Positions 27,329-38,348 are shown, counted from the stretch's first letter. The stretch: DNA of 64,000 nt from Thomasclavelia sp. (GCA_028749475.1 JAQVWN010000001.1:1-64000); one strand, 5' to 3'. Notes: a model not told the origin generated them from the letters alone. Numbers and translations: made by a program.

Positions 27329-28018
27329 ATGTCTAGGCCAACAAAGAAAAAGATAATAAATAAAATGCCTTCTTATACTAAATTTAAAACAATTAATGGT
27401 CAAAATAATATTCAAATATTAGATATTGAAGAATATGAAGTGATCCGACTAATTGATTATTTAGGATACAATCAAGAAGAATGTTCTAATTTAATGAATA
27501 TTTCCAGAACAAGTGTAGTATCAATTTATAAAAATGCTCGGAAGAAGATAGCTAGATTTATTATAGAAGGTAATAACCTCCAAATTGATGGTGGAGAATA
27601 TGAAATAAGTATAAATGAAAAAGGAGAAAATAAAATGAAATTAGCAGTAACTTGTGTAAATGATGAAGTGTTTCAACACTTTGGACATTGTCCTAGTTTT
27701 TTAATTTGTGATATTGAAGATGGAAAAATTATGGAAAGTAAAATGATGAGTACTAACGGTGCTGGATGTCAATCTATTGCTGGATTATTATCAAATGAAA
27801 ATGTTGATACATTAATCTGTGGTGGTATTGGTGGTGGAGCCATTAACCATTTAAAATCATTTGGTATTAATGTAATGCCAGGGGCAAGTGGTAATGCTTT
27901 AAAACAAGTCGAAAGTTTTATTAATGGAAATCTTGATTACGATCCTAACGCTAAATGTGAACATCATGAACATGATGAAAATCATCAATGTCATTCTGGT
28001 GGAAATTGTCATAATTAA
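27329..28018 (+). CDS. DUF134 helix-turn-helix protein fused to NifX-type Fe-Mo cofactor domain
   Basis: 229 aa. The DUF134/UPF0251 domain (about 1-100) begins MSRPTKKKIINKMPSYTKF and contains a sigma-like HTH (YNQEECSNLMNISRTSVVSI). A dinitrogenase iron-molybdenum cofactor domain follows (about 103-205; MKLAVTCVNDEVFQHFGHCP, GAGCQSIAGLL, ICGGIGGGAI). The tail is rich in His and Cys (CEHHEHDENHQCHSGGNCHN), a likely metal site. The start at 27329 is set by family N-termini and by the -10 just upstream; no ribosome site exists there. No nif genes are nearby, so a role in Fe-S or metal handling is more likely than nitrogen fixation. Confidence 0.82.
   Translation: MSRPTKKKIINKMPSYTKFKTINGQNNIQILDIEEYEVIRLIDYLGYNQEECSNLMNISRTSVVSIYKNARKKIARFIIEGNNLQIDGGEYEISINEKGENKMKLAVTCVNDEVFQHFGHCPSFLICDIEDGKIMESKMMSTNGAGCQSIAGLLSNENVDTLICGGIGGGAINHLKSFGINVMPGASGNALKQVESFINGNLDYDPNAKCEHHEHDENHQCHSGGNCHN
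27621..27637 (+). promoter_or_regulatory. Internal ribosome site and ATG at the DUF134/NifX junction
   Basis: AAGGAGA (27621-27627) and the in-frame ATG at 27635 sit exactly where the NifX-like domain begins (MKLAVTC). A separate 127-aa NifX-type protein (27635-28018) could be made from the same message. Confidence 0.5.
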
Positions 28019-28034
28019 GCAGTAAACTATTAGT

Positions 28035-28964
28035 ATGATATTAAACACAGGAAATAGAACAGATATACCAGCTTTTTATAGTGACTGGTTTTATAATCGA
28101 ATTGAAGAAGGGATTGTGGGGGTAAGAAACCCCTACAATCCTACTTTAGTTACCACTTATAAATTAGATCCTCAATTAATTGATATCATTATATTTTGTA
28201 CTAAAAACCCTTTACCAATGTTAGATCGTTTAGATAAGCTAAATGAATATAACCAGTATTGGTCTATTACTATAACTCCTTATGGTAAAGATGTAGAAGA
28301 AAATGTGGTTGATAAAAATAAAGTAATTAGAGGACTTAAAACATTATCTAAAAAGTTAGGTAAAAATCATGTCTGTTGGCGTTATGATCCCATTTTTATA
28401 AGTGATAAATATTCATTAGAGTATCATCTAGATATCTTTAATAAGATGGCTAAATCAATGAGTGGGTATGTTGATACTTGTGTAATTAGTTTTATTGATT
28501 TATATCAAAAAACAATTAAAAACTTTCCGGGAATTAAAGAAGTTACGCATGATGAAAAAATGATTATTGGGAAAGCGTTTAGTGAAATAGGTAAGAAATA
28601 TAATATTAAAATAAAAACTTGTCTAGAAGGTCATGAATTAGAGAAGTTTGGTATCGATTCTTCAGGTTGTTTAAATAAAGAAGTAATTGAAAAAGCTTTA
28701 GAATATAAAATAGATATTACTAAAGGTATGTTACCTAGAGAAGGATGTAATTGTCTTTTAACTAATGATATTGGAATGTATAATACTTGTCTTCATTTTT
28801 GTCGGTATTGTTATGCCAATTATGATAAACAAACTGTCTTTAAAAATAATAAACTTCATGATCCAAATTCTATTTTATTAGTAGGTAATATTACCCCTCA
28901 AGATAAAATAAAAGAGTCAAAACAAACTCTTTTGAAACAAAAACAATTATCTTTAGATATATAA
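28035..28964 (+). CDS. DUF1848 family protein
   Basis: 309 aa. NTGNRTDIPAFYSDWFYNRI and IIFCTKNPLPML match the DUF1848 N-terminal region, and VCWRYDPIFIS the middle. The C-terminus has a cysteine cluster (REGCNCLLTNDIGMYNTC and HFCRYCYANYD) resembling a radical-SAM-like iron-sulfur site. The reaction is unknown. It starts 16 nt after the NifX fusion gene with no visible Shine-Dalgarno, yet the N-terminus fits the family, so the start is probably right. Pairing with a metal-cofactor protein suggests Fe-S chemistry, as inference. Confidence 0.78.
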   Translation: MILNTGNRTDIPAFYSDWFYNRIEEGIVGVRNPYNPTLVTTYKLDPQLIDIIIFCTKNPLPMLDRLDKLNEYNQYWSITITPYGKDVEENVVDKNKVIRGLKTLSKKLGKNHVCWRYDPIFISDKYSLEYHLDIFNKMAKSMSGYVDTCVISFIDLYQKTIKNFPGIKEVTHDEKMIIGKAFSEIGKKYNIKIKTCLEGHELEKFGIDSSGCLNKEVIEKALEYKIDITKGMLPREGCNCLLTNDIGMYNTCLHFCRYCYANYDKQTVFKNNKLHDPNSILLVGNITPQDKIKESKQTLLKQKQLSLDI

Positions 28965-28992
28965 GTTCTCTTTCAAGTTTTGAAAATAGAAC
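28965..28992. repeat. Imperfect inverted repeat upstream of the second GH1 gene
   Basis: GTTCTCTTTCAA (28965-28976) is nearly complementary to TTTTGAAAATAGAAC (28978-28992), with one bulge. T8 occurs 9 nt later (29002-29009). It could be a weak terminator for the DUF1848 gene or an operator for the GH1 gene. Confidence 0.35.
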
Positions 28993-29012
28993 ATATATAT
29001 CTTTTTTTTGTT

Positions 29013-29018
29013 TATAAT
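29013..29018 (+). promoter_or_regulatory. -10 box of the second GH1 gene
   Basis: Perfect TATAAT with AAGGAGGA 14 nt further on; no good -35 is seen. Confidence 0.45.
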
Positions 29019-29033
29019 ATTTTTAGTATATAA

Positions 29034-30524
<1,491 letters not shown>

Positions 30525-30536
30525 TATCTTAATATA

Positions 30537-30576
30537 AAAAACCTCTTAAGTTGAGTAACTCAACTAAGAGGTTTTA
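30537..30576. terminator. Bidirectional terminator
   Basis: AAAACCTCTT-A-AGTTGAGT (30537-30555) pairs with ACTCAACT-A-AGAGGTTTT (30558-30575). It serves the GH1 gene (+) and the choice-of-anchor adhesin (-). Confidence 0.85.
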
Positions 30577-30586
30577 TTTATTAATT

Positions 30587-30790
30587 TTAATTTCTTTTTT
30601 TATTAAAACAAGTTACTGTTATAAAAGTAATAAGAGATAAACATAACATTGCCATTAATGGTAATAGGTTTGTATTATCACCAGTTTCTACAACAGAAGT
30701 TGCAGCTTTATTACTAGTAGAATTTGTTGTTGTAACTACTTCTGTTGAAGGTGTTACAACTACTGGAGTCTCAGGCTCTTCAGGAGTACT
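30587..30790 (-). pseudogene. Out-of-frame C-terminal part of the choice-of-anchor adhesin (sorting signal)
   Basis: In the frame next to that of the adhesin, the minus strand continues TPEEPETPVVVTPSTEVV, then a Thr/Ser/Asn spacer, VVETGDNTN, a hydrophobic segment (LLPLMAMLCLSLITFITVT) and CFNKKRN with TAA at 30587-30589. This is a complete xTGDNT cell-wall sorting signal with no start codon of its own. It is separated from its gene by one missing base in the first repeat unit near 30787. Confidence 0.85.
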
Positions 30791-31815
30791 GGAGTCTCAG
30801 GTTCTTCAGGAGTAACTGGAGTCTCAGGTTCTTCAGGAGTAACTGGAGTTTCAGTTTTACCAATTCCTGTATAATGCCATTCACCACCTGGATTAGTAAA
30901 GCTATTACAAATAACTTGTCCAGAGCTTGTTCCACTTACTGTTACATTAGCTTTAGGAGCAATAATAATTCCCATTGCTTCAGAAATGTTAATGTCTCCA
31001 TCATAATCTCCAAAATTGAAGACTACTTGAGCAGAATATTTGTTGACGTTATCATTTTGATGAGACGCACAAATTGTTTGTCCATTAACTTTAATATTGA
31101 ATCTTGTTAGATTCATTTTAGAAATATTAGTTGTATCGACATTTATAATAACTAATTGGTTTTTATTCATGATGATATTTGTTTGACCAATTTGTTGAGA
31201 TAAATTACCTGTAGCACCATTACTAGTTGTTGCGGATTGCACATATCCGTAATTATTAGTGTATGGTACAAGTGTTGTAGATACTACATCTGAATTGATG
31301 CTTGCGCAATCAATTTTTTCATTATTTTGATCAGTACGATCGATTGTAACTTGTGATTCTATTTGTTGTAATTCTTTAGCATATCCGCTTACATTACTTA
31401 AGATAGTTTCAACAGTAGGATTAATTTCTCCTTGTGAAACAGAAATTTTCTTTGCATCATAATTTAAAGAATTTATATTTACTTTCTCACCGAATTTAAT
31501 ACTAGTTTTTCCATGTGATTGGAAAGAAGTGACATCACTAGTAATATTGTTAATAATATTTTCTTTACCTTTTTGTCCAGCATATTTAGCACTGCTTCCA
31601 ATGGTTTGTCCACCACTATATAAATCAGTTCTAAGGTTGCTTTCGAAATCAGCTGCGATATTTGTAGTTTTTGAAACTACACCATAGTCTCCTACAGTAT
31701 TTTGAATATTTGTTAATGATGTGTTAGACCCAGTAGTGTTTTCTGCTTCGACTACAGAAATTGTTCCCAAACTCATCATTAGTGCCAAACCAATGGCAAA
31801 AAACGACTTTTTCAT
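30760..31815 (-). CDS. Choice-of-anchor A adhesin, frameshifted before its cell-wall anchor
   Basis: 351 aa as read. Signal peptide MKKSFFAIGLALMMSLGTISVVEA, then a choice-of-anchor A-type domain (about 30-325; starts NTVGDYGVVSKTTNIAADFESNLRTD, ends with GIIIAPKANVTVSGTSSGQVICNSF and the W-H-Y-T motif). A proline-rich repeat PVTPEEPET follows. One base is missing (GTTACT to GTACT on the coding strand, near 30787), so the frame ends PVLLKSLRLQ at 30760 instead of running into the sorting signal. As sequenced, the product would be secreted but not wall-anchored. AAGGAG precedes the ATG. Confidence 0.75.
   Translation of the reverse strand: MKKSFFAIGLALMMSLGTISVVEAENTTGSNTSLTNIQNTVGDYGVVSKTTNIAADFESNLRTDLYSGGQTIGSSAKYAGQKGKENIINNITSDVTSFQSHGKTSIKFGEKVNINSLNYDAKKISVSQGEINPTVETILSNVSGYAKELQQIESQVTIDRTDQNNEKIDCASINSDVVSTTLVPYTNNYGYVQSATTSNGATGNLSQQIGQTNIIMNKNQLVIINVDTTNISKMNLTRFNIKVNGQTICASHQNDNVNKYSAQVVFNFGDYDGDINISEAMGIIIAPKANVTVSGTSSGQVICNSFTNPGGEWHYTGIGKTETPVTPEEPETPVTPEEPETPVLLKSLRLQ
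30765..30844 (-). repeat. Tandem 27-bp repeat encoding PVTPEEPET (three units, one with a deletion)
   Basis: Units lie at 30765-30790 (26 bp, one base short), 30791-30817 and 30818-30844 (27 bp each). The short unit causes the frameshift of the adhesin. Confidence 0.9.
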
Positions 31816-31915
31816 TTAGTTGTATAACTCCTTACGTTATTCACAACCATAAACAACTTCAACAATTTACCATATTTACTATAGATGATGCAAGCATTTT
31901 TTGTTGAAAAAATCA

Positions 31916-31962
31916 ACAAAAAAAAGCGATAATGTTGAGGTGTCAACATGTAATCGCTTTAA
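31916..31962 (-). terminator. Terminator of the trp operon
   Basis: AAAGCGAT (31923-31930) pairs with ATCGCTTT (31953-31960); the inner stem is ATGTTGA/TCAACAT. On the minus strand the hairpin is followed by T8. Confidence 0.85.
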
Positions 31963-32025
31963 TATTAAATATAATCTTATTTTTAAAAAAGATCAGAGGA
32001 GTAAATTGAATTATGTGAAATTATG

Positions 32026-32793
32026 TTATAAAGCATCTGTTAATGATTTTACATAATCATATAAAGGTTTATCTGCTTCATTTCCGTATTCTTTGATAAT
32101 ATTTACAATTGCACTACCAACAATTACTCCATCACCAAATTTAGAAAAATGTTTAACTTGCTCAGGAGTATTAATACCAAATCCGATAGCTACTGGAGTG
32201 TCAGTAACTTTTTTAATTTCACCAACTATTTCTTCTAAATTGTTAGAAAAGCTAGATCTAGTTCCAGTAACTCCCATTGAAGATACTAAGTAAATAAATC
32301 CTTTAGCTTCTTTGGCAATCATCTTAACTCGATCTTTACTAGTAGGTGCAATCATACTAATTAATTGAACATTATATTTATCACTAACTTCTAAAACTTC
32401 ATTTTTTTCTTCATAAGGTAAATCTGGAAGTATAATTCCATCAATTCCAATTTCTTCACATTTAGAAAAGAATTTATCATATCCATAATGGAAACAAACA
32501 TTAAGATAAGTCATAAAACATAATGGAATGTTTGATACTTTTCTAATTTCTTTAACCAATTCAAAGATTTGATCAGTATCAATCTTATTAGCTAAAGCTC
32601 TAATGTTGGCTTCTTGAATAGTTGGACCTTCAGCAATTGGATCACTAAAAGGAATTCCAATTTCAATTAAACTAGCTCCCGCTTTTTCAAGTTGTAAAAC
32701 ATAATCAATAGTCTTTTCTTTAACTGGATCACCAGCAGTAAGAAAACCAATAAAAGCTTTTTTATTTTTAAATGTATCATCTATTCTAGTCAT
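32026..32793 (-). CDS. trpA: Tryptophan synthase alpha chain
   Basis: 255 aa TIM-barrel enzyme that cleaves indole-3-glycerol phosphate to indole. The catalytic Glu and Asp are in [19 protein letters not shown]. The phosphate loops VGFGI-like ([13 protein letters not shown]) and GVIVGSAIV are present. The frame is open further upstream, but GAGGAG and the ATG at 32793 give the start, overlapping trpB by 8 nt. Last gene of the trp operon. Confidence 0.95.
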   Translation of the reverse strand: MTRIDDTFKNKKAFIGFLTAGDPVKEKTIDYVLQLEKAGASLIEIGIPFSDPIAEGPTIQEANIRALANKIDTDQIFELVKEIRKVSNIPLCFMTYLNVCFHYGYDKFFSKCEEIGIDGIILPDLPYEEKNEVLEVSDKYNVQLISMIAPTSKDRVKMIAKEAKGFIYLVSSMGVTGTRSSFSNNLEEIVGEIKKVTDTPVAIGFGINTPEQVKHFSKFGDGVIVGSAIVNIIKEYGNEADKPLYDYVKSLTDAL

Positions 32794-34534
32794 GAATATC
32801 AACTCCTCTATATCTAGCAATTGCAGCCACGTCTTTATCACCACGACCACTTAAACAACAAATTATAATATCATCTTTACTCATTGTAGGTGCAATCTTC
32901 ATAAGATGAGCAACGGCATGAGCAGATTCAATAGCACAAATAATACCTTCTTCTTTCGCTATAAATTCAAAAGCATCAACTGCTTCATCATCAGTTACTG
33001 GGACATAACTAGCTCTTCCAGTATCATGAAGATAAGCATGTTCAGGACCAATACCAGGATAATCAAGCCCAGCACTAATTGAATAAACAGGAGCTATTTG
33101 TCCATATTTATCTTGGCAAAAGTAAGATTTCATACCATGGAATACTCCTTCACTACCAGTTGCAATAGTGGCAGCAGTAAAGGCTGTATCAACACCTTTA
33201 CCAGCAGCTTCACAACCAATAAGTTTAACATCTTTATCTTCAATAAAGTTATAAAACATTCCCATGGCATTACTTCCACCACCAACACAGGCCATGACAA
33301 CATTTGGTAATTTACCTTCTTTTTCTAGAATTTGAGCTCTAGCTTCTTTAGAAATAACACTTTGGAAATCTCTTACCATCATTGGAAAAGGATGAGGTCC
33401 CATGACAGAACCTAAGACATATAGAGTATCATCTACTCTTTTAGTCCATTCTCGCATTGTTTCATTAACGGCATCTTTTAAAGTCATGGTCCCAGAAGTA
33501 ACTGGATGAACTTTAGCTCCTAATAGTTCCATTCGGTAAACGTTTAAAGCTTGACGATCAGTATCTTCTTTTCCCATAAATATTTCACATTCTAAATCTA
33601 GAAGGGCAGCAGCGGTAGCTGTTGCAACACCATGTTGACCAGCTCCAGTTTCTGCAATGATTCTAGTTTTACCCATTCTTTTAGCAAGTAATGCTTGTCC
33701 TAAAACATTGTTTATTTTATGAGAACCGGTATGATTTAAATCTTCTCTTTTAAAGTAAATCTTAGCTCCACCAAGATCTCTAGTCATTTTTTTGGCAAAA
33801 TATAATCTAGAAGGTCTACCAGCATATTCATTTAATAAATCTTGTAATTCTTTATTGAAATCAGGATCATTTTTATATTTATCATATGCCTTTTCTACAT
33901 TATGAATCTCATTCATTAATGTTTCAGGAATATATTGACCCCCATGAATCCCATAACGTCCTTTACTCATTTTTACTCTCCTTATAATCTCTTCTACTTT
34001 TCTTTCATCTTTAAAACCATTTGTTTCAACACCACTAGATACATCAATTCCTATACAATTAACTTTCATCGCTTCATCAATATTATTAGTATTAATACCC
34101 CCAGCTAGAAAGAAAGGTTTATTGATGGATTTAATCTTAGTCCAGTCAAAACTATTTCCACTACCAGGTTGATTATTATCTAATAAGTAATAATCAACAT
34201 CATATTCTTTAAGATTATCGATATGCATTGCTTTAATGATTTTTACATTCAAAGGTTTTAACCTTTGAATATATTCATCATCTTCATCACCATGAAGTTG
34301 AATAATATCAATAATATGATTATTTACTAGTTTACTAATAAAACTAATATCTTCATTAATAAATACTCCAACTACTAAAATATCATTATTTAAGTTTTGT
34401 TTTAAAGTATAGGCTAAGTCATAGTTAATCTTTCTTTTAGTACCAGCAAATACAAAACCAACATAATCTGGCTGATATTTATTTACTATATCGATATCTT
34501 CAAGTCTTTTAAGCCCACATATCTTAATCTTCAT
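32786..34534 (-). CDS. trpFB: Fused phosphoribosylanthranilate isomerase - tryptophan synthase beta chain
   Basis: 582 aa. The TrpF part (about 1-188) has [11 protein letters not shown] with the catalytic Cys, IIQLHGDED and [15 protein letters not shown] with the catalytic Asp. The TrpB part (about 189-582) has HTGSHKINN with the PLP lysine, [17 protein letters not shown] and [10 protein letters not shown]. There is no stop between them: the frame runs [17 protein letters not shown]. TrpF is slightly short, as if only its stop was lost. It starts immediately after the trpC stop (TAAATG). Known TrpF fusions are mostly to TrpC; fusion to TrpB is less usual. An internal ribosome site is described separately. 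Confidence 0.93.
   Translation of the reverse strand: MKIKICGLKRLEDIDIVNKYQPDYVGFVFAGTKRKINYDLAYTLKQNLNNDILVVGVFINEDISFISKLVNNHIIDIIQLHGDEDDEYIQRLKPLNVKIIKAMHIDNLKEYDVDYYLLDNNQPGSGNSFDWTKIKSINKPFFLAGGINTNNIDEAMKVNCIGIDVSSGVETNGFKDERKVEEIIRRVKMSKGRYGIHGGQYIPETLMNEIHNVEKAYDKYKNDPDFNKELQDLLNEYAGRPSRLYFAKKMTRDLGGAKIYFKREDLNHTGSHKINNVLGQALLAKRMGKTRIIAETGAGQHGVATATAAALLDLECEIFMGKEDTDRQALNVYRMELLGAKVHPVTSGTMTLKDAVNETMREWTKRVDDTLYVLGSVMGPHPFPMMVRDFQSVISKEARAQILEKEGKLPNVVMACVGGGSNAMGMFYNFIEDKDVKLIGCEAAGKGVDTAFTAATIATGSEGVFHGMKSYFCQDKYGQIAPVYSISAGLDYPGIGPEHAYLHDTGRASYVPVTDDEAVDAFEFIAKEEGIICAIESAHAVAHLMKIAPTMSKDDIIICCLSGRGDKDVAAIARYRGVDIHD
33968..33983 (-). promoter_or_regulatory. Internal ribosome site and ATG for free TrpB
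   Basis: On the minus strand AAGGAGAGTAAAAATG occurs in frame at the TrpF/TrpB junction, with the ATG at 33970-33968. It would yield a 394-aa TrpB starting [10 protein letters not shown], the normal size of a stand-alone TrpB. Confidence 0.6.
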
Positions 34535-35314
34535 TTAATAACCTCTAAGATCCTTTAAGACCTTTTCTTTATCATCGGCTTTGACAATACTCTCACCAAT
34601 TAATACAGCATCTACATGATTATCTTCTAATACTTTAATATCATCATGAGTTTTAATTCCACTTTCACTAATAAAGATCGTATCATCATCAACCATATCT
34701 TTATATCTTATAGAATTATGAACATCAACACTAAAATCTTTTAAATTTCGATTATTAACTCCAATAATTCTTGCTCCAATTCTTTTGGCCATTAATACTT
34801 CATCTTTATCATGGGCTTCAACGACACAAGATAGCCCTAAACTATTTCCTAAATCAAAGAATCTTTTTAAAGTCTTTTCATCTAAGATAGCACAAATTAA
34901 TAGGATAGCTTTTGCACCTAATAACTTAGCTTCATAAATCATATACTCATCAATAATAAAATCTTTTCTAAGAGTTGGAATAGAAACTACATTATTAATT
35001 TCTTTTAAGTAATTATCATTTCCTAAAAAGAAATCGGGTTCTGTTAAAACTGAAATACAACTAGCACCTATTCTTTCATATTCTCTAGCAATATCTAAAT
35101 ACTTAAAATCTTTTACAATTAATCCTTTAGAAGGACTTGCTTTTTTAACTTCTAAGATAAAAGATATTTTATCTTTCTTTAAAGCTTTTTCAAAAGGATA
35201 ATCAAAAGTAATATCTAAATTATTAACTTCTTTAATTAATTCATCTAAAGGTTTATCCTCATATTTTCTTTTAACCCTTATTTTAGTTTTAGCAACTATA
35301 TCATCTAAAATCAT
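34535..35314 (-). CDS. trpC: Indole-3-glycerol phosphate synthase
   Basis: 259 aa TIM barrel. [14 protein letters not shown] carries the catalytic Glu/Lys and phosphate-contact residues. [42 protein letters not shown] and [12 protein letters not shown] are all family motifs. The start overlaps the trpD end by 4 nt (ATGA) and the stop abuts the trpFB start. It converts CdRP to indole-glycerol phosphate. Confidence 0.95.
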   Translation of the reverse strand: MILDDIVAKTKIRVKRKYEDKPLDELIKEVNNLDITFDYPFEKALKKDKISFILEVKKASPSKGLIVKDFKYLDIAREYERIGASCISVLTEPDFFLGNDNYLKEINNVVSIPTLRKDFIIDEYMIYEAKLLGAKAILLICAILDEKTLKRFFDLGNSLGLSCVVEAHDKDEVLMAKRIGARIIGVNNRNLKDFSVDVHNSIRYKDMVDDDTIFISESGIKTHDDIKVLEDNHVDAVLIGESIVKADDKEKVLKDLRGY

Positions 35315-36321
35315 TCAGCATTACTTGCTTTAATAAAAGCTTGAAGCTTTTGATAAGCTTTTCCTTCATCAATAAGTTTAGCAGCTAAATCAATACCTTC
35401 TTTAATAGTATCTACTTTACCAGCCACATATAAACCAGCACCAGCATTCATTAGAACTGCATCTCTTTGAGGACCTTTTTTACCTTTTAGTATTTCAGTA
35501 GTAATATGAGCATTTTGTTGAGGAGTTCCTCCGACAAGATCTTCTTTTTTACAACGTTTAATACCGAAATCTTCTGGTTTGATTACATACTTATCATATT
35601 TACCATTCTTAACTTCACAAACAGTAGTAGGAGCACTACAAGATATTTCATCTAAACCATCTTGACCATAAACTACAACTGCACTTTTAACCCCTAAGTT
35701 ATTTAATACTCTAGCTAATGGTTCAACTAATGATTCATCATAAACACCCATTACTTGCATTTTAGCACCAGCTGGATTAGTTAGAGGCCCTAGAATATTA
35801 AAGATAGTTCTAATACCTAATGCTCTTCTAATTGGAGCTACATACTTCATCGCTATATGATAGTTTTGAGCAAATAAGAAACAAATATCTTCTTCATTTA
35901 AAATCTTTTTAGATACTTTTGGATCTACCAAGATATTAACTCCAAGAGCTTCCAAACAATCAGCAGCTCCTGATTTAGATGAAGCAGCTCTATTACCATG
36001 CTTAGCAACCTTAACCCCAGCTGAGGCAATTACGATTGAACTAGTAGTTGAAATATTGAAAGAGTTACTTCCATCACCACCAGTACCAACTATTTCTAAA
36101 ACATCTTCTTCATTTAAGAACTTAAGACAATGAGCCCGCATAGCGGCAGCACTTCCCGTTATTTCATCAATAGTTTCTCCTTTTATAGATAAAGCGGTAA
36201 GGTATGAAGCCATTTGAACATCACTAGCCTGTCCGGACATAATTTCATCGATACAATCATAAGCCTCTTTTTCAGTTAAATCTTCCTTCTTTGATAATTT
36301 AATAATCGCTTCTTTAATCAT
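35311..36321 (-). CDS. trpD: Anthranilate phosphoribosyltransferase
   Basis: 336 aa. The PRPP-binding glycine loop is [38 protein letters not shown] and [17 protein letters not shown] are further diagnostic motifs. Overlaps trpG by 8 nt and trpC by 4 nt. It couples anthranilate to PRPP. Confidence 0.96.
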   Translation of the reverse strand: MIKEAIIKLSKKEDLTEKEAYDCIDEIMSGQASDVQMASYLTALSIKGETIDEITGSAAAMRAHCLKFLNEEDVLEIVGTGGDGSNSFNISTTSSIVIASAGVKVAKHGNRAASSKSGAADCLEALGVNILVDPKVSKKILNEEDICFLFAQNYHIAMKYVAPIRRALGIRTIFNILGPLTNPAGAKMQVMGVYDESLVEPLARVLNNLGVKSAVVVYGQDGLDEISCSAPTTVCEVKNGKYDKYVIKPEDFGIKRCKKEDLVGGTPQQNAHITTEILKGKKGPQRDAVLMNAGAGLYVAGKVDTIKEGIDLAAKLIDEGKAYQKLQAFIKASNAE

Positions 36322-36889
36322 TATTTTTTCCCCCTAAGAAATTATTCATTATTTTAAATCCTTCATCAGTTAGTATTGATTCCGGATGAAACTGTAAACC
36401 ATAAACTTCATAATCATCTAACTTAACCGCCATAACTTCATTATCATCACTTCTAGCAATTACTTTTAAATTACTAGGTAAAGTACTTTCATCTACTGCT
36501 AAGGAATGATAACGAGCTACCTTAGTATGTTTAGATACACCTTCAAATATTTTATCATCATTAATACTAATAATAGATGATTTACCATGCATTATCACTT
36601 TAGCATAAGTTATCTTAGCTCCCAAAGCTTCACAAATAGCTTGATGGCCTAAACAAACACCAAGAATTGGTTTTTTATCATAGAAGTATTTAACAACTTC
36701 TTCAATAATACCGGCTTCACTAGGTTTACCAGGACCTGGTGAAATAATAATATAATCAGGATCTAAATCCTTAATCTCTTCAATCGTTAATTCATCATTT
36801 CTAATAACTTTAATATCTTCATTAATTGAACCAATTAATTGATATAAGTTATAAGCAAAACTATCGTAGTTATCAATTAGTAATATCAT
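36314..36889 (-). CDS. trpG: Anthranilate synthase glutamine amidotransferase subunit
   Basis: 191 aa class I glutamine amidotransferase. The nucleophile Cys is in [16 protein letters not shown], the His/Glu pair in [12 protein letters not shown] and the N-terminal [13 protein letters not shown] is typical of TrpG/PabA. The start shares one base with the trpE stop (TAATG). It supplies ammonia to TrpE; possible dual use with folate synthesis cannot be excluded, as no pabB is seen. Confidence 0.95.
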   Translation of the reverse strand: MILLIDNYDSFAYNLYQLIGSINEDIKVIRNDELTIEEIKDLDPDYIIISPGPGKPSEAGIIEEVVKYFYDKKPILGVCLGHQAICEALGAKITYAKVIMHGKSSIISINDDKIFEGVSKHTKVARYHSLAVDESTLPSNLKVIARSDDNEVMAVKLDDYEVYGLQFHPESILTDEGFKIMNNFLGGKNND

Positions 36890-38328
36890 TATAAATCACC
36901 TGCCTGATTAACAGCATTCACTACTGCCGCTGCTTTATTAATAGATTCTTGATATTCGTTTTCTGGAATTGAGTCGTAGACAATTCCACCACCAGAACGA
37001 ACATAGACTTTATCGTTTTGTTTGGATGCAAATCTAATACCAATACACATATCTAAATTTCCATTAAAGGCAATATAACCAATAGCTCCGCCATAATTAC
37101 CTCGTTTATTATCTTCTAGTTCATTGATGATTTGACAGGCCCTGATTTTTGGCGCACCACTTAGAGTACCGGCTGGAAGAACGGCATCAATAGCATCTAG
37201 AGCATCTTTACCATCTTGGATTTCACTTTTTACTGTCGATCCAATATGCATAATATGAGAAAACTTCAAGATATCATGAAACTTTTCAACTTTAACACTA
37301 TTGAATTTAGAAATCCGACCTAGATCATTTCTTCCTAAGTCTACTAACATATTATGTTCAGCTAATTCTTTTTCATCTTTAAGTAATCCCTCAATTAATT
37401 CTTGATCTTCTTGATCATTTTTTCCTCTTGGCCTTGAGCCAGCAAGAGGGAAGGTATATAAAGTTTTATCAGTTAACTTCACTAAAGTCTCTGGTGAAGC
37501 TCCTGCCATTTCAATGGTATTAGATGAAAAGTAAAACATATAAGGAGAAGGATTAGTAGTCCTTAGAATTCGATAAGTATCAAATAAGGATCCAGTTGCT
37601 TTAGCTTCAAAGCGGTTAGAAAGAACTACTTGGAAGATATCTCCTTCCTTAATATAATGTTTACCTTTTTCAACCATCTGACAAAACTCTTCTTTATTAA
37701 ATAAAGGAGTAAATTTTTCTTTGATATGTAAAGGTTCAATAATTGCTTTATCATCACTTTTAACGATTGCTTCTAATTTATCTAATTCTTTTAGACCTTC
37801 TTGATAGTTTAACTCTAAGTTATCAGTTTTAATATTTACTATTAAGATAATCTTTTGTTTGTAGTTATCAAAACAAACAATCTTATCAAAAAACATTAAA
37901 TCTAAATCATTAAAAGCATCTTTATTAGCAGCATCTAATTTTAATTTTGGTTCAGAATACTTGTAATAATCAAACCCAAAGTAACCAACTAAACCACCTG
38001 TAAAAGGAGGAAGTCCTTCTATTTTGGGAGAAGTATTATTTTTAAGTAATTCTCTTAAATAATCTTTAGGATGATCAATGTATTGTTCCTTACCATTTAT
38101 TTTTAAAACATTATTTAAACAAGTTATTTCAAGTTTTGGATCAAAACCAATAAATGAATAACGGCCCCAATTAGTAGCATCCTCATTAGATTCTAATAAA
38201 AAAGTATGAGAAGAAACTTTTTTAAGAACTCTAACTAATTCAACAGGAGTTGTAATATCACTCATTATTTCTTTAGTTATGGGAATTAAATCATAATTAC
38301 TATACTGTTTTAAGTCTTCAATATTCAT
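36889..38328 (-). CDS. trpE: Anthranilate synthase component I
   Basis: 479 aa chorismate-utilising enzyme. HTFLLESNEDATNWGRYSF contains the LLES element of the tryptophan feedback site. Catalytic-domain motifs are GDIFQVVLSNRF, GRNDLGRISKF, HIMHIGSTV and LPAGTLSGAPKIRA. The frame stays open into the T-box leader, but AAAGGAG precedes the ATG at 38328, and upstream translation would run through the terminator hairpin. First gene of trpEGDC(FB)A. Confidence 0.95.
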   Translation of the reverse strand: MNIEDLKQYSNYDLIPITKEIMSDITTPVELVRVLKKVSSHTFLLESNEDATNWGRYSFIGFDPKLEITCLNNVLKINGKEQYIDHPKDYLRELLKNNTSPKIEGLPPFTGGLVGYFGFDYYKYSEPKLKLDAANKDAFNDLDLMFFDKIVCFDNYKQKIILIVNIKTDNLELNYQEGLKELDKLEAIVKSDDKAIIEPLHIKEKFTPLFNKEEFCQMVEKGKHYIKEGDIFQVVLSNRFEAKATGSLFDTYRILRTTNPSPYMFYFSSNTIEMAGASPETLVKLTDKTLYTFPLAGSRPRGKNDQEDQELIEGLLKDEKELAEHNMLVDLGRNDLGRISKFNSVKVEKFHDILKFSHIMHIGSTVKSEIQDGKDALDAIDAVLPAGTLSGAPKIRACQIINELEDNKRGNYGGAIGYIAFNGNLDMCIGIRFASKQNDKVYVRSGGGIVYDSIPENEYQESINKAAAVVNAVNQAGDL

Positions 38329-38348
38329 CTTTATTCTCCTTTTAAATA

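Noticed and set aside
27329-28018. Nitrogen fixation locus
   Set aside because: Only a NifX-type domain is present; no nifH, nifD, nifK or nifB-like genes are nearby, and such domains are widespread in non-fixers.
28910-28933. AAAAGAGT/ACTCTTTT hairpin as terminator of the DUF1848 gene
   Set aside because: It lies inside the coding region and is followed by GAAAC rather than a T tract.
30765-30844. Possible CRISPR-like array
   Set aside because: The 27-bp units are contiguous with no spacers and encode PVTPEEPET, a proline-rich stalk.
30745-31110. Plus-strand 121-aa frame with SLRFFRSNW repeats
   Set aside because: It is the antisense of the PVTPEEPET repeat and choice-of-anchor domain.
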